A stretch of DNA of 41,001 nucleotides, from contig JAISIF010000155.1 of NCBI GenBank assembly GCA_031262165.1, forward strand, positions 1 to 41,001, written 5' to 3'. Positions within the stretch are counted from its first letter, which is position 1, and the number at the start of each line of letters is the position of its first letter. Positions 27,318 through 35,321 of the stretch are shown piece by piece. A program made the translations under genes and the position numbers. The notes under the pieces were generated by a model. It was not told the origin of the DNA, did no database searches, and saw nothing but the letters and a program-made list of their open reading frames with translations. The stretch is from Myxococcales bacterium (GTDB lineage: Bacteria; Myxococcota; Myxococcia; Myxococcales; UBA5297).

Positions 27318-28253
27318 ATGAGGCACTTCTCTGGATTCGAGGCAGCGGCGGGCGAGGTCGATGGGGCAGCGCTGGCGCTGGGAACATTCGATGGCCTGCA
27401 CCGGGGCCATCAGGCGCTCATCGGCGCGGCCATTGGCTGGGCGCGGGCGCACGATCGCTTGAGTGTGGTCGTCACCTTCGATCCGCCGCCAGTGGCCGTG
27501 CTCGCGCCACACCTCTTCCGCGCGCCGCTGCTCTCGCTCGCTCAAAAGCTCGACTGCCTGGCAGCGCTCGGCGCGGACGCGGTCGTGGTCCAGCCCTTCG
27601 ATCGCGCGTTCGCCGATCGAGAGGCGCTGGCATTCGTCGAAGACGATCTGATTGCCGCGCTCGCGCCCTCGGCCATCTTCGTTGGCGAGAACTTCAACTT
27701 CGGGCGTGGGCGCGTGGGCAACGCGGCCATGCTGCGCGCGATCGCCGCGAACCGTGGCGTCGAGCTCTTCACACCGCTCCTGGTTCAAGAGAACGCGATC
27801 ATCATCTCTTCGACAGAGATCCGCAGGCAGCTCGACCAGGGCGATGTCGCGACAGCCTCACGCCTCCTGGGCCGACTCTACGCGATCGAGGGCACGATCC
27901 AACACGGCCGTGCGCGCGGTCGATGCATGGGCTTTCCCACGGCCAACCTCGACGCGAGCGGTCGCTTTCTTCCACTCGGCGGTGTCTACGCGGCGCGCGC
28001 CCGGGTGGATGAAGAGCTCTTCCAGCCTGCAGTCGTGAACATTGGGACCAAGCCGACCTTTGGCGAGCGCGACACCACGGTCGAGGCGTTCCTACTCGAC
28101 GAGACGCGCGAGCTCTACGGTCGGACACTCTGCCTCGAATTCATCGCCCGCCTGCGCGCCGAGGAGCACTTCGATTCGACTGCCGCGCTCTGCCAGCAGA
28201 TCGAGCTCGACTGCCGCCGCGCCCGGGAGATTCTCGAAGCGCTCTCCTCTTGA
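27318..28253 (+). CDS. ribF: Bifunctional riboflavin kinase/FMN adenylyltransferase
   Basis: RibF makes FMN from riboflavin and then FAD. The 311-residue protein has the adenylyltransferase domain first (LGTFDGLHRGHQ at about 21-32, FVGENFNFGRGRVGN, then IISSTEIRRQL). The kinase domain follows (HGRARGRCMGFPTANL with the PTAN motif, then GVYAARARV and NIGTKPTFG). Both active sites look complete. ATG 27318 has only a weak upstream GGAG. It is divergent from the small lipoprotein gene and convergent with the rluC-type gene. No FMN riboswitch fold is visible in the 117 bp upstream. Confidence 0.93.
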   Translation: MRHFSGFEAAAGEVDGAALALGTFDGLHRGHQALIGAAIGWARAHDRLSVVVTFDPPPVAVLAPHLFRAPLLSLAQKLDCLAALGADAVVVQPFDRAFADREALAFVEDDLIAALAPSAIFVGENFNFGRGRVGNAAMLRAIAANRGVELFTPLLVQENAIIISSTEIRRQLDQGDVATASRLLGRLYAIEGTIQHGRARGRCMGFPTANLDASGRFLPLGGVYAARARVDEELFQPAVVNIGTKPTFGERDTTVEAFLLDETRELYGRTLCLEFIARLRAEEHFDSTAALCQQIELDCRRAREILEALSS

Positions 28254-28310
28254 ACCCCCAGGGCCGGGCCATCGAGGTCTGGCGATTTCGTTCAGGCCGC
28301 GAGCGTTTCT

Positions 28311-28389
28311 GTAGGGGTGCGGCATGCTGCACCCGCCGTGCATTTGCGTCGTCCGTCATGCGACGGGGCGTTCCGCGCAACGCCCCTGC
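28311..28389. repeat. GTAGGGGC-family palindrome between ribF and rluC
   Basis: GTAGGGGTGCGGCATGCTGC at 28311 and GCGCAACGCCCCTGC ending at 28389 form the ends of a 79-bp element. The middle (GCGTCGTCCGTCATGCGACGGG) resembles the other copies. It fills the gap between two convergent genes and might serve as a transcription stop through its hairpin, although no T tract follows. Confidence 0.7.
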
Positions 28390-28402
28390 ACACGGTTCGA
28401 TT

Positions 28403-29428
28403 TCAAGAGGAGGCTGGACGCGAAGCGCCGGGCGAGGTCTCGTCGAACGCGATCCCCATTGCCGTCAGCACGGCCTTCAATTCATCGGGCAGCGGCGCGG
28501 CGATCGTGAGTGGTTCGCCCGTGAGGGGGTGCTTCAGCGAGATGCGGCGCGCGTGAAGAAACATGCGCTTCAGCCCAAATCGGCTCTTGAGCTCGCGGTT
28601 GAAGCCAAAGTCGCCGTGGCGACGATCCCCCGCCACCGGGTGTCCCATCGCGACGAGGTGGCGGCGGATCTGGTGCGTGCGGCCCGTCTCGATCTGACAT
28701 TCGAGCAGGCTCGCGATCGAGCCAGCCGCCAGCGTCCGGTAGCGCGTGATGGCGGTCTGCATGTTCGTGCCGTGCAGCGCCTTGCTGCGGCCGCTCTGTT
28801 CGTGCTCGGCCAGCGGCAGATCGATGACGCCGCGTGGCTTGGAGCACGTGCCCTTGGCGAGCGCGAGGTAGCTCTTGGCCGGGTGGCCGTGCGTGAACAT
28901 CTCGGTCAGCGCGACCATGCATGGCCGCGTCTTGGCCACGAGGATCACGCCCGAGGTGTCGCGGTCGAGGCGGTGGGCGGGCGAGGCCGTGAAGTCGTTC
29001 CGCGTGGCGCGCGGGCCCAGGTAGCCGCGCACGAGATCCACGAGCGTCGCGCACTCGATGCCACTGCCAGGGTGGACGGCGAGGCCAGAGGGCTTGTCGA
29101 TGGCGAGCAGCACGTTGTCCTCGAACAACACTTTGAGCGGCGCGTCGGCGATGGCCGAAGGGCGCAGCGTTCGCCCCCCTTTGACGGATTTGGGATCGGG
29201 CGGAGGTTTGAGCAGGTCTGCCTCGTCGCCGCGGACGACCACGAGGTCACCGGATTTGAGCAGCGTCTCGGGGTAGCCGCGCGCGGCGTTGACGCGAATT
29301 CGGCGCGTCCGAAACAGCTTGTAGAGGTGTGAGAGCGGCACGCCGGGCAGCCACTTGCGGATGAACTTGTCGAGCCGCTGGCCTTCGGCGTCCTCACTGG
29401 CGGCGCGCTCTATCTGAGGGATGGGCAT
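28403..29428 (-). CDS. rluC: RluC-type 23S rRNA pseudouridine synthase
   Basis: This is a RluA-family enzyme that converts uridines of 23S rRNA to pseudouridine. The order is an S4 RNA-binding domain (about 15-75: QRLDKFIRKWL, TRRIRVNAAR), then the catalytic domain with HRLDRDTSGVILVAK (catalytic Asp after HRL), LLECQIETGRTHQIRRHL and RMFLHARRISLKHP. The 341 residues and details such as SGLAVHPGSG and VRGYLG fit RluC better than RluD, but the exact sites modified cannot be read from sequence. It ends the minus-strand group that begins with lspA; the esterase gene lies 11 bp upstream. Confidence 0.85.
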   Translation of the reverse strand: MPIPQIERAASEDAEGQRLDKFIRKWLPGVPLSHLYKLFRTRRIRVNAARGYPETLLKSGDLVVVRGDEADLLKPPPDPKSVKGGRTLRPSAIADAPLKVLFEDNVLLAIDKPSGLAVHPGSGIECATLVDLVRGYLGPRATRNDFTASPAHRLDRDTSGVILVAKTRPCMVALTEMFTHGHPAKSYLALAKGTCSKPRGVIDLPLAEHEQSGRSKALHGTNMQTAITRYRTLAAGSIASLLECQIETGRTHQIRRHLVAMGHPVAGDRRHGDFGFNRELKSRFGLKRMFLHARRISLKHPLTGEPLTIAAPLPDELKAVLTAMGIAFDETSPGASRPASS

Positions 29429-29439
29429 GGGATGGAGTC

Positions 29440-30423
29440 TCAGTCGTCGGATGCCAGCGCGCCGTCCCAGAGTTCGATCACCTTGTCGAGCTGGCTGTAG
29501 CCCTTGCAGTGCTCAGCGCCTTCGATGATCTGCTCGGTCACTGGGAAGCCGAGCGCGTCGTAGTGGTCGCGGCAGTCCTGGATGTCGTCGAACAGGTAGT
29601 CCTCGTCGCCATAGACGAACGAGAGGGCGGTCGTGGCGCGCAAGGCGGGATCACTCACGTCCCAATCCATCGCCTGCCACGGCACTTCGCCGCCGCACAT
29701 GAGCGCGTAAAACCCGGGGTGCGTATCGCCATGGCGCGGCAGATAGCTGCCCGTGAGCTGGATGGAGCCGCCGGACGCGCCACCGAACAGGATGCGGCGA
29801 TCGTCGATGTCCCAGGCAGCGCGCACGGCTGCCACGATGTCGCGCAGCACGTCGGCGTTCTTGCCTTCGACATCCGCGCCGCCCGTCAGCGAAGCGTTGC
29901 AGTCCTCGATGACGGGCAAGGGAGGCCTCCACCAGGAGCAGCCGTTGGGCGCGCGCGCCGAGACGTAGAGGACATCGTGCTGCTTCACCCAGGCGCCGTG
30001 GAAGCGCAGCGAGGTGTTGTTCGTGTGCGTCGTGGCGCCATCGCCGTGGACGAAGAGCGCGAGCGTGAGCGGGCGATCTGGGATCGGATCGGGCACGTAG
30101 ATCTTCAGCTCAGAGCCCGAGATCGTCGTCACGCAGTAATCGATCGTGCCCGCGCCGTTCTGGAGGTTGGCCGAGCCGGTCGAGGTGCAGGTGAGACCAC
30201 CCGATCCGCCAGAACTGGGGAGGAGCGGCACGCCCGCATCGCCATCTTCCTCGGAGGCGTCTGGCGGATCGTCGGTCGAGACGTCGGTCGAGACGTCGGT
30301 CGAGGCATCGGTCGAGGCATCGGTCGAGGCGTCAACAGGTTCGTCTTTTGGGGCGTCGGAGCAGGCAAAGGCCAGCGTGAAGAGAGAGAAGAGCGCGGCG
30401 AGGAGGAGAAGGCGTCGATTCAT
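29440..30423 (-). CDS. Lipid-anchored alpha/beta-hydrolase, PHB depolymerase/esterase-like
   Basis: The protein starts with a lipoprotein signal ending LAFAC (C21). A repetitive linker (DASTDASTDASTDVSTDVS, about 31-50) follows, then a Gly/Ser stretch and an alpha/beta-hydrolase domain. The nucleophile elbow is GASGGS with S217, preceded by FVHGDGATTH (oxyanion region), with a likely catalytic His in GAEHCKGY near the end. Conserved cysteines suggest disulfides. The fold and the GGASGGS context resemble secreted polyhydroxybutyrate depolymerases and feruloyl esterases. I start at ATG 30423 because the signal peptide begins there (327 residues). The linker is encoded by 12-bp tandem DNA repeats. 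Confidence 0.78.
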   Translation of the reverse strand: MNRRLLLLAALFSLFTLAFACSDAPKDEPVDASTDASTDASTDVSTDVSTDDPPDASEEDGDAGVPLLPSSGGSGGLTCTSTGSANLQNGAGTIDYCVTTISGSELKIYVPDPIPDRPLTLALFVHGDGATTHTNNTSLRFHGAWVKQHDVLYVSARAPNGCSWWRPPLPVIEDCNASLTGGADVEGKNADVLRDIVAAVRAAWDIDDRRILFGGASGGSIQLTGSYLPRHGDTHPGFYALMCGGEVPWQAMDWDVSDPALRATTALSFVYGDEDYLFDDIQDCRDHYDALGFPVTEQIIEGAEHCKGYSQLDKVIELWDGALASDD

Positions 30424-30774
30424 GACTGGGGGCTTTCCGCGAAATGCAGTGATATGAATCTCAATCGTATCCAATATGAGATCATTCGTCGCTGGCATTG
30501 GGATTGGTTGAAGGTCGGGGCAGAAACGATTTTATCGCGCTCATCAATAAAATTGGATTTTTAGGGGAAATTATCAATCGCCCACAGAAACGATTTTAAA
30601 ATCCAAACAATAATAGAAATCGCAACGAATCGAACTCAGCAATAAAATTGGATTCGCTGAGGCAATTATCAAGCGCCCGTCGTCATGCGTCGAAAACCAT
30701 TCGATTCATTCATCACGAATGAATTGCGCACAGACGACTGCTAATCGCTCCTGCGTATCGATGCATCAATCGAA
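30424..30774. other. AT-rich gap with direct repeats
   Basis: No gene is supported here. CAGAAACGATTTTA occurs at about 30521 and 30584, and CAATAAAATTGGATT with a following GCAATTATCAA-CGCCC segment occurs at about 30545 and 30639. The region therefore looks like an imperfect tandem duplication. The part 30698-30760 resembles 34277-34335 (TGACGATT-TAATCGCTCC). These may be remains of old insertions; no terminal repeats are clear. Confidence 0.4.
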
Positions 30775-31194
30775 TCAATCCCCTCTCGTCGTTCCGCGAT
30801 TCTCTTTCGCGAGCGCCATGCGGTGCGCCACGACGGACGCGATGATGCCGCGCGAGGTCTCGTCGAGATTCACGAACTCGATCCCGATCCCAGACACGCG
30901 GTCTGGGATGCCCGGCGGGTTGACGTGGACGACGCGGCCGAGGCCTTCGATGAGCGGGGTGCCTTCGCTCAGCCGGAACTGGAGATAGACGAGCTCGCCA
31001 TTGGCCCTGGGCTCGTCGGTGCAGATGAAGATGCCGCCCGTCGAGATGTCCAAGCTCGTGTCCGCGAGGAACGCCTCGTAGCTCGCGAAGCGGTATTGGA
31101 TCAGGATCTTGAGTTCCACGCGCGGCGAGCGGCGGCGCTCGGCACCCGTGGGTGGAGGGGCGGTGTTTCGGTCGGCCTCGATCGTCGTGGTCAT
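30775..31194 (-). CDS. PilZ-domain protein
   Basis: The 139-residue protein is a stand-alone PilZ domain, which usually binds cyclic di-GMP. The RRxxR motif is at 21-25 (RRSPR) and the DxSxxG motif at 49-54 (DISTGG), both intact, so ligand binding is likely. The TSLDISTGGIFI block and GLGRVVHVNPPG resemble the short PilZ proteins common in myxobacteria. It lies 39 bp downstream of lnt on the same strand and may be co-transcribed with the lipoprotein-processing genes. The effector partner is unknown. Confidence 0.88.
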   Translation of the reverse strand: MTTTIEADRNTAPPPTGAERRRSPRVELKILIQYRFASYEAFLADTSLDISTGGIFICTDEPRANGELVYLQFRLSEGTPLIEGLGRVVHVNPPGIPDRVSGIGIEFVNLDETSRGIIASVVAHRMALAKENRGTTRGD

Positions 31195-31233
31195 GGAGAG
31201 CTCTCGGCTGGGGGGGGATGAGGGGAGGGCCTT

Positions 31234-32814
31234 CTAGCCTTTCGGCGCCCGGCGTCCAGTCAGGGAAGAGAGGGCAGCGCCAAGCCGACTGCGGCCGATG
31301 AGCACTGCCACGATGGCGAGCGCGCAGAGCCACCCCAACACATCGCCGACGCGGCCATAGATCGTCGGGCCTGCCTCGATCATGGGCACGGGCTGGATCA
31401 GCGTCTCGGCCGTCTCGAAGCCGCTGTGCTGGACGAGCCGACCAGACGAGTCGATGAACGCGCTGATGCCCGTGGCCGTGGCCCGGATCATCCAACGCCT
31501 GTGCTCGATGGCGCGGAACACGGCCAGCGCCAGGTGGATCGGCGGCTCAGCAGGCCCATACCAGGAGTCGTTCGTCACATTGACCATCGCGTTCGGCGCG
31601 CGGCCCTGCGCGTCGGCCTCGACGCTGGCCCGCATGAGCGCGCGGATGTGCCGGGGCAGGATGTCCTCGTAGCAGACGTCCACCGAGAGTCGCCAAGGGC
31701 CGACAGGGAGCGACTCGAAGCGATCGCCGCGCCGAAACGCCGAGCTGAACGGCAGCACGCGATCGTAGAGCGGCTTCAGGAGCTTCTCGCCCGGGATGTA
31801 TTCGCCAAAGGCGAGCAACTCGACCTTGTCGTAGAAGGCCTCGATGTCACCGCCCGGCGCCACGGCAGCCACCGAGTTCCACGCGCCTGGCCGATCGCGC
31901 TCCGTGCGCACCAGGCCGACGATCATGGGCACGCGGACTTGCCTGGCGATGTGACCGGCCAGGTTGGGCCTACCCATCACCACGCGGTTGTAGGCGCTCT
32001 CGGGCCAAACGACGAGGCCGAGGTCGGGCCGTGCCTCCATCGCGGCGTCGGTCATCTCCCGGTAGCGCGCGATGCCCTCACTCGTGTGCAGGTGCTTGTC
32101 GCCCGCCCCCACGTTGGCCTGGATGATGGCCGTCGTGACCTGGGGTGCGGCGGCGTCGCGCGCCTCCATCTGCCGAATGCGCAGCGCCGAGTAGCCCACG
32201 TCGAAGGCGAGGAGCGCCATGGCCGTGAGCGCGATCGCCTTGGGAAAGGGGCGCCGCTCGACGCGCGCCGCGATGACCTCGAACAGCGCGCCGCTCATCG
32301 CCGCCATGATGAAGGAGACGAGCAGGACGCCGCCGAGGTCCGCCACCTGCGTGAGCCAGGGCACGTAGGCCAGCGAGTTGGCCAGGTAGCTCTGGAAGAA
32401 GAGCGGGATCACGAATTCGGCGGCCACGAGCGCGACCGGCGCGATCCAGCCCATGGACAGCCCCGTGCCTCGGCTCAGCTTCCAGGTCAGCGTGCCGAAC
32501 ACGCCGAACTGCAGTCCCTGGAGCGCGCAGAAACCGACGTAGAGGAGGAAGGCGATGGGCCACGAGAAGCTGGCGAACGTCTGGAACAGGTGGATGAGCC
32601 AGTAGTAGCCGCCCAGGAACGTCGCGGTCCCCATCCACCACGAGAGCAGGAACGCCCTCTTGCCCGTGGGCGCGCTGCGCAGGGCCCAAAGCAACGGCGC
32701 CAGGCAGATCCAGGCGATCGGCCAGATCCCGAAATCGACGAAGCCGACGAAGTAGAGGACGCCCGAGAGCGTGGCCAACGCGAGGGCCGTCCATGTCGTC
32801 CGCGCGCGCGTCAT
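31234..32814 (-). CDS. lnt: Apolipoprotein N-acyltransferase
   Basis: Lnt adds the third fatty acid to the N-terminal cysteine of lipoproteins in the inner membrane. The 526-residue protein has about six N-terminal membrane helices, then a periplasmic nitrilase-like domain. The E-K-C triad is E272 (VVWPESAYN), K330 (YDKVELLAFGEYIPG) and C381 (VDVCYEDILP). A final helix near the C terminus completes the topology. I start at ATG 32814 because the first helix begins there; the frame is open further upstream into the end of lspA. It follows lspA by 82 bp, giving two successive lipoprotein-maturation steps in one unit. Confidence 0.93.
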   Translation of the reverse strand: MTRARTTWTALALATLSGVLYFVGFVDFGIWPIAWICLAPLLWALRSAPTGKRAFLLSWWMGTATFLGGYYWLIHLFQTFASFSWPIAFLLYVGFCALQGLQFGVFGTLTWKLSRGTGLSMGWIAPVALVAAEFVIPLFFQSYLANSLAYVPWLTQVADLGGVLLVSFIMAAMSGALFEVIAARVERRPFPKAIALTAMALLAFDVGYSALRIRQMEARDAAAPQVTTAIIQANVGAGDKHLHTSEGIARYREMTDAAMEARPDLGLVVWPESAYNRVVMGRPNLAGHIARQVRVPMIVGLVRTERDRPGAWNSVAAVAPGGDIEAFYDKVELLAFGEYIPGEKLLKPLYDRVLPFSSAFRRGDRFESLPVGPWRLSVDVCYEDILPRHIRALMRASVEADAQGRAPNAMVNVTNDSWYGPAEPPIHLALAVFRAIEHRRWMIRATATGISAFIDSSGRLVQHSGFETAETLIQPVPMIEAGPTIYGRVGDVLGWLCALAIVAVLIGRSRLGAALSSLTGRRAPKG

Positions 32815-32896
32815 GCTCGAAACCAAAGGCGCCTCAGGCCGCTTCCGGCAACCATCAGCGCAATCGCAGGTCCATTCGGGCTGAAGGGCGCGGTGC

Positions 32897-33451
32897 TCAT
32901 GGCTTGGTTCCAGAACTTCCATCCGGTGTGGGCGCAGACGCGGGTTTGGAGGCGCGGCGCTGCGCGATGTCCTGCTGGAAGCTGAAGATGAACATCAGTG
33001 CGGCGCCCACGCAGATGAAGCTGTCGGCCACGTTGAAGTTCGGCCACGTGAAGCCGCCGTGCCAGTAGATGAAGTCCACGACGAAGCCGAGCCGGACGCG
33101 ATCGATGATGTTCCCGATGGCGCCGCTGGCGATGAGGCTCAGGCAGACGCGGAACTTCCAGTCGGACGCGCCCAAGCGCCAAATCCAGACGAGCAGCCCG
33201 AGGGCGAGGGAGGAGGTCAGGAGGATGAGCCCCCAGGCCTTGATGCTGGGTGAGATGGACTCGCCCAGGCCAAAGGCCATGTTCCTGTTCTCGGCATAGA
33301 CGAACGATAGGGCGCCCTCGATGATCGTCCGAGGGCGGCCTGGCAGGTTGGCGAGCACCCAGATCTTGGAGAGCTGGTCGGCCGCGATGCCCACGAGGAT
33401 GATGGCGAAGGCCATGAGGCGGGCAGGCGCGAGGGAGTGGGTCTGGTTCAT
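32897..33451 (-). CDS. lspA: Lipoprotein signal peptidase II
   Basis: LspA cuts the signal peptide of prolipoproteins after lipid attachment. The 184-residue protein has four membrane helices and the two catalytic aspartates, D117 in GNIIDRVRLG and D143 in NVADSFI. The N-terminal ADQLSKIW and the YAENRNMAFGL segment are also typical. The C-terminal tail is Ser/Pro-rich. ATG 33451 gives the normal family length; the open frame upstream is unlike the family. It heads the lspA-lnt-pilZ group. Confidence 0.93.
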   Translation of the reverse strand: MNQTHSLAPARLMAFAIILVGIAADQLSKIWVLANLPGRPRTIIEGALSFVYAENRNMAFGLGESISPSIKAWGLILLTSSLALGLLVWIWRLGASDWKFRVCLSLIASGAIGNIIDRVRLGFVVDFIYWHGGFTWPNFNVADSFICVGAALMFIFSFQQDIAQRRASKPASAPTPDGSSGTKP

Positions 33452-33647
33452 GAGGAGTCGATTCCGTTTGCCGTGTCGATCGGCGGTTGTCGGTCGTGTC
33501 TGATCTTCTGAGTCCGTCGAATCTGTCGAGCCGTGGGCCGACTGCCGAAAGCAGTTCGCTTGGAGGGCGTGGAGCCCACCCAAAAGAGCGGCGCGCCTTA
33601 CGATCCACCTCGGGAAATCGCAACGCGCTCACGAAGGCGCCCAGGGT

Positions 33648-33803
33648 CGGTCGAATTCTATTTTTTTGATCTCGAAGCGGGATGTGTCGGGGCGTTGCGG
33701 GCAATGCCTGTCGTGTTTGTGTCGACTGACGACCGCAGGGCGTTGCACGCAACGCCCCTACGAAGACACGCCTCGATCTTGGTCGAAAAACAGAATTCGA
33801 TTG
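33648..33803. repeat. Nested palindromic repeat with GTAGGGGC core, copy 2
   Basis: This is the opposite-orientation copy of 7445-7599. The outer ends are CGGTCGAATTCTATTTTTTT and a matching end with AAAAACAGAATTCGATTG. The core at 33686-33761 is 76 bp, exactly as in copy 1, and runs from GTCGGGGCGTTGCGGGCA to TGCACGCAACGCCCCTAC. Similarity to copy 1 ends sharply at the outer inverted repeats, which defines the element. It lies in the long gap upstream of lspA. Confidence 0.85.
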
Positions 33804-33921
33804 CCCTGCGAAGGCACCCGGGACGGATGGCTTGGAGCGATCGCCTCGGCTCGGGCGGCAGCCACGCCGATACTTGAAACAGCGCCCACCCCCCGCAGCC
33901 TTCCAGCAAGCACCCAAAATA

Positions 33922-34081
33922 AGGACTTATTCCTTCATTGGGACCTTTGCACCGCGAAGGACGGAGAATGTCAGACTTTGGCGCGAGGCTTTGAGCTTCC
34001 AGACGGAAGCGAAGAGCGAAGCAACGAAGAGTGGCGTTTCACGGATAAGTGGGGCGACGGGATGATTAAGGGATAAGTCCT
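33922..34081. mobile_element. MITE with AGGACTTATCC ends, copy 2
   Basis: AGGACTTATTCCTT at 33922 and AAGGGATAAGTCCT ending at 34081 bound 160 bp. Its reverse complement aligns with 14849-14994 (shared CCGTGAAACGCCACTCTTCG, TCTGGAAGCTC and CCGTCCTTCGCGGTGC). Both copies are followed by TAAAT-like sequence on the AGTCCT side. No open frame of note. Confidence 0.8.
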
Positions 34082-34458
34082 AAATTCAGGAGAATGACAT
34101 CGCAGGTGTTCGGCAATTCAATGGTCTCGATGACACAATCGAGATCGAGAATTCAGAAAACGAATATGATGAAACAATCATTGAATCACCGACGTATTCG
34201 AATCGAATCATTCGAATCATCAGCCGATCGCCGTCGAAAACCACCCGTCTCCACGCGATGTCTATCGAGCATCGACGATTCGATTCGCATGTCGCGGATG
34301 AAGTGCGTGCTGACGATTGATAATCGCTCCGTATGACGAGCGTGAATGGCTGTTCAGGAAGCAAGGCAGGACGAAATAAAAATGCATCTATTTATATTTC
34401 AAATGCCAGAAGTGCTTTCTTTGACCCGCCATACCCACACGACTAGAAGGCCGCGCCC
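34082..34458. other. AT-rich gap upstream of the ABC transporter genes
   Basis: I see no gene here. The sequence is rich in GAATC/ATTCG motifs. Part of it (34277-34335) resembles 30698-30760, suggesting a third, much diverged repeat. The promoter of the ABC operon probably lies in the last 100 bp. Confidence 0.35.
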
Positions 34459-35313
34459 ATGAATCGTGCCCAAGAAATCTATCTCGTCTGTAGCCATGAG
34501 CTTCGACGGACGCTGCGCTCGCCCAAGGCGGCCATCCTTCTCTTGCTCTACGCGCTCGTCGCCACGCTCGCAGGCCTGGCCTTCATGCACATCAAAGGCT
34601 TCGTCGGCGACACGCTCGACACCACCGCTGGTCTCGGGCTGGCCGCCGAGGAGGCCGATCTCTACCGAAAGGCCGTGGCGCTCTTCTTCGGCGAAGGCGC
34701 GGCGGCGCACGAGTGGCTCTTCCAAGTCTCGCCGTTCCTTCTCTTCTTCTACAAATTCAACCTGTTCTTCCTGCCCGCGCTCGTCGTGCTGATGGGCTTC
34801 GACCAGATCTCGGACGAGCTGCAGACGCGCTCGCTGCGCTACCTGGCGCCGCGCATCCACCGCGAGAGCGTCCTGTTCGGAAAGCTCCTCTCGCAGCTCG
34901 TGCTCGTCGTCCTCCTCATCACCGTGATGAGCCTGGGCGCCCTGGCCTTCAGCGACGGTGCGGCCAAAGCCTCCTGGAGCGTGTCGCTCTTCGGGATGCT
35001 GCGCTTCGGCGGCCAGACACTGCTCGTGATGCTGGCCTACCTGGGCCTGACGGCGCTCTTCTCCTCGCTCACGCGCACGCCGCTCTATGCCCTCGTGTTC
35101 TCGCTGTGCGCCCTCATCGGCCTGTGGCTCATGGGCACCCTGGCGAACTTCGACTCGCTCACCTTCTTGAAGTGGCTCACGCCAACCACCTACGAGCCGC
35201 TGCTCTTCTCCCCTCAGCCCCTGAGGCTCGTCGGCGCGCTGTCGGCCTACGCGGCGTTCACCGCGATCTTCCTGGGCGGCGCGCTCCTGCGCCTGCGCCG
35301 CTGCGACCTGTGA
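34459..35313 (+). CDS. ABC-2 type transporter permease
   Basis: The 284-residue protein has about six membrane helices, with a cytoplasmic N terminus (MNRAQEIYLVCSHELRRTLRSPK) typical of ABC-2 permeases. The GFDQISDELQTRSLRYLAPR loop between helices is a hallmark of this family, related to NosY/GldF-type exporters. It is followed after 8 bp by its ATPase gene. Substrate is unknown; such pairs export small molecules, polysaccharide precursors or take part in cell-surface assembly. No distinct ribosome-binding site stands out before ATG 34459. Confidence 0.87.
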   Translation: MNRAQEIYLVCSHELRRTLRSPKAAILLLLYALVATLAGLAFMHIKGFVGDTLDTTAGLGLAAEEADLYRKAVALFFGEGAAAHEWLFQVSPFLLFFYKFNLFFLPALVVLMGFDQISDELQTRSLRYLAPRIHRESVLFGKLLSQLVLVVLLITVMSLGALAFSDGAAKASWSVSLFGMLRFGGQTLLVMLAYLGLTALFSSLTRTPLYALVFSLCALIGLWLMGTLANFDSLTFLKWLTPTTYEPLLFSPQPLRLVGALSAYAAFTAIFLGGALLRLRRCDL

Positions 35314-35321
35314 GCCCTGAC

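Noticed and set aside
31426-32985. 519-codon + strand frame opposite lnt
   Set aside because: It is Arg/His/Asp-rich shadow sequence; the minus strand encodes Lnt with its catalytic triad.
34713-35321. Starting the ABC ATPase about 200 codons upstream
   Set aside because: That part overlaps the permease gene in another frame and is Arg/Pro-rich; the ATPase core starts shortly after ATG 35322.
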